From NCBI RefSeq assembly GCF_001467895.1, contig NZ_LNYO01000013.1, positions 901,134 to 965,133 on the forward strand: a stretch of 64,000 nt of DNA, in the 5' to 3' direction. This DNA comes from Legionella nautarum. Its GTDB lineage: Bacteria > Pseudomonadota > Gammaproteobacteria > Legionellales > Legionellaceae. The position numbers were made by a program, and so were the translations under genes. This document shows positions 63,335 through 64,000 of this stretch, in pieces. The notes under the pieces were generated by a model. The model did not search any database. It was not told the DNA's origin and saw only the letters and a list, made by a program, of their open reading frames with translations. Position 1 is the stretch's first letter; each line of letters begins with the position of its first letter.

Positions 63335-64000
63335 TCGACAGGTAGACATACTCATTGTGGGGGGCGGATTGACTGGTGCTATCTTGATGCTAGCCCTCGC
63401 TAATTCTGGCTATGAGGTTTTGCTGGTGGATACTAATCCGCTGAATGCTAAGGTCAGTCCTGATTTTGATGCACGTACTCTCGCCCTGTCACCCGCAAGT
63501 ATCCGTATTCTGGGAATGCTGAATATTTGGCCGCTATTAGAAGCAGAGGCGACAGCCATTAAAACCATTCATGTCTCTGAGCAAGGTCGCTTCGGCTCGG
63601 CGAACCTGGGCAATGAAGCCAATCAACCCTTAGGGTTTGTTGTGGAAATGCAGCATATTAATCAGGCGTTGCATCAACTGCTCAATCAGCAGCAGATTTT
63701 AGCACCAGCTCGAGTGACTGCTCTCGATAAAGAGCAAGGCTTGGTGACCATCTCATCAGATAAAAAGGATTCTGTGCTGCAAGCAAAATTGATCGTTGCG
63801 GCTGATGGCACTGATTCCACCATCAGACACTTAAGTGGACTGGTTCCAAAAGTAAAAGATTATCGCCAACAAGCGATTGTGGCGAATATCGGTTTAGCAC
63901 GCGCTCACCATAATCAAGCCTATGAACGATTTACCTCTTCCGGGCCGCTGGCACTCCTTCCAATGACCAAAAACCGTGCGTCGCTGGTTTGGGCCTTGCC
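63327..64000 (+). CDS. ubiH: 2-octaprenyl-6-methoxyphenol hydroxylase UbiH (3' end outside window)
   Basis: A GTG at 63327 inside the end of pepP opens a frame that runs to the window edge, about 224 codons. VDILIVGGGLTGAILMLALA is the Rossmann FAD-binding motif, DARTLALSPASIRIL is the typical UbiH/UbiF second block and LIVAADGTDSTIR the NADPH/FAD motif. UbiH adds a ring hydroxyl in ubiquinone synthesis, the same pathway as coq7 earlier in the window. Order ygfB-pepP-ubiH is conserved. UbiF or UbiI are alternatives, but context favours UbiH. Confidence 0.92.
   Translation, partial: MADRQVDILIVGGGLTGAILMLALANSGYEVLLVDTNPLNAKVSPDFDARTLALSPASIRILGMLNIWPLLEAEATAIKTIHVSEQGRFGSANLGNEANQPLGFVVEMQHINQALHQLLNQQQILAPARVTALDKEQGLVTISSDKKDSVLQAKLIVAADGTDSTIRHLSGLVPKVKDYRQQAIVANIGLARAHHNQAYERFTSSGPLALLPMTKNRASLVWAL

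Overview
The window is a stretch of chromosome from an AT-rich gammaproteobacterium, most probably a Legionella species or close relative. The case rests on the combined gene set (gyrB, hfq-hflX, darP-rlmL, crcB, coq7, uvrB, zapA-6S RNA, ygfB-pepP-ubiH), three large genes that look like Dot/Icm-type effectors, a sequence matching a LetA-controlled Rsm RNA, and a PmrA-like direct repeat. The assignment is inference; no species can be named.

Layout. 1-8.3 kb: 3' part of gyrB, a repeat-rich gap holding a probable Rsm (CsrA-sequestering) RNA, a membrane protein, hfq-hflX, an outer-membrane-like protein, a TlpA-like thioredoxin, pirin and wrbA. 8.3-23.2 kb: a TSUP transporter, darP-rlmL, a candidate effector ending in a CaaX box, crcB, a secreted NagZ-like hydrolase, tag, an APC permease with exoD, and the coq7-CNNM-pitA operon. 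23.4-36.7 kb: a second candidate effector with an endonuclease/phosphatase-like fold, an alkylsulfatase, a hemerythrin-like protein, an L,D-transpeptidase, a glutamate-synthase-like protein with poxB, nhaA, a DUF2254 protein and an S66 peptidase. 36.8-44.0 kb: decayed accessory DNA with two transposase remnants, a primase fragment, a DUF3800 gene, three aminoglycoside-phosphotransferase-like kinases, and two frameshifted genes. 44.09-55.08 kb: an integrative element of about 10.9 kb inserted in the 3' end of tRNA-Asn(GTT), bounded by perfect 49-bp direct repeats. It carries an integrase, a DinD/BRO protein, AlpA-type regulators, a DUF3987 replication protein, phage-like small genes, and a lipoprotein plus Sel1-repeat protein as cargo. 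55.1-64 kb: an aspartate aminotransferase, uvrB, a third candidate effector, 6S RNA convergent with it, zapA, ygfB, pepP and the start of ubiH.

Several features fall outside ordinary protein calling: (1) an Rsm-type sRNA at 2.55-2.70 kb with seven GGA motifs, a terminator, a promoter and a LetA-like box; (2) 6S RNA at 60.5-60.7 kb; (3) a three-way-junction RNA in the island that resembles phage C4 antisense RNA; (4) a MITE-like family of at least four copies with terminal inverted repeats. The Rsm RNA, 6S RNA and Hfq would together form much of a Legionella-type post-transcriptional switch between growth and transmission. The effector-like genes are plausible outputs of it.
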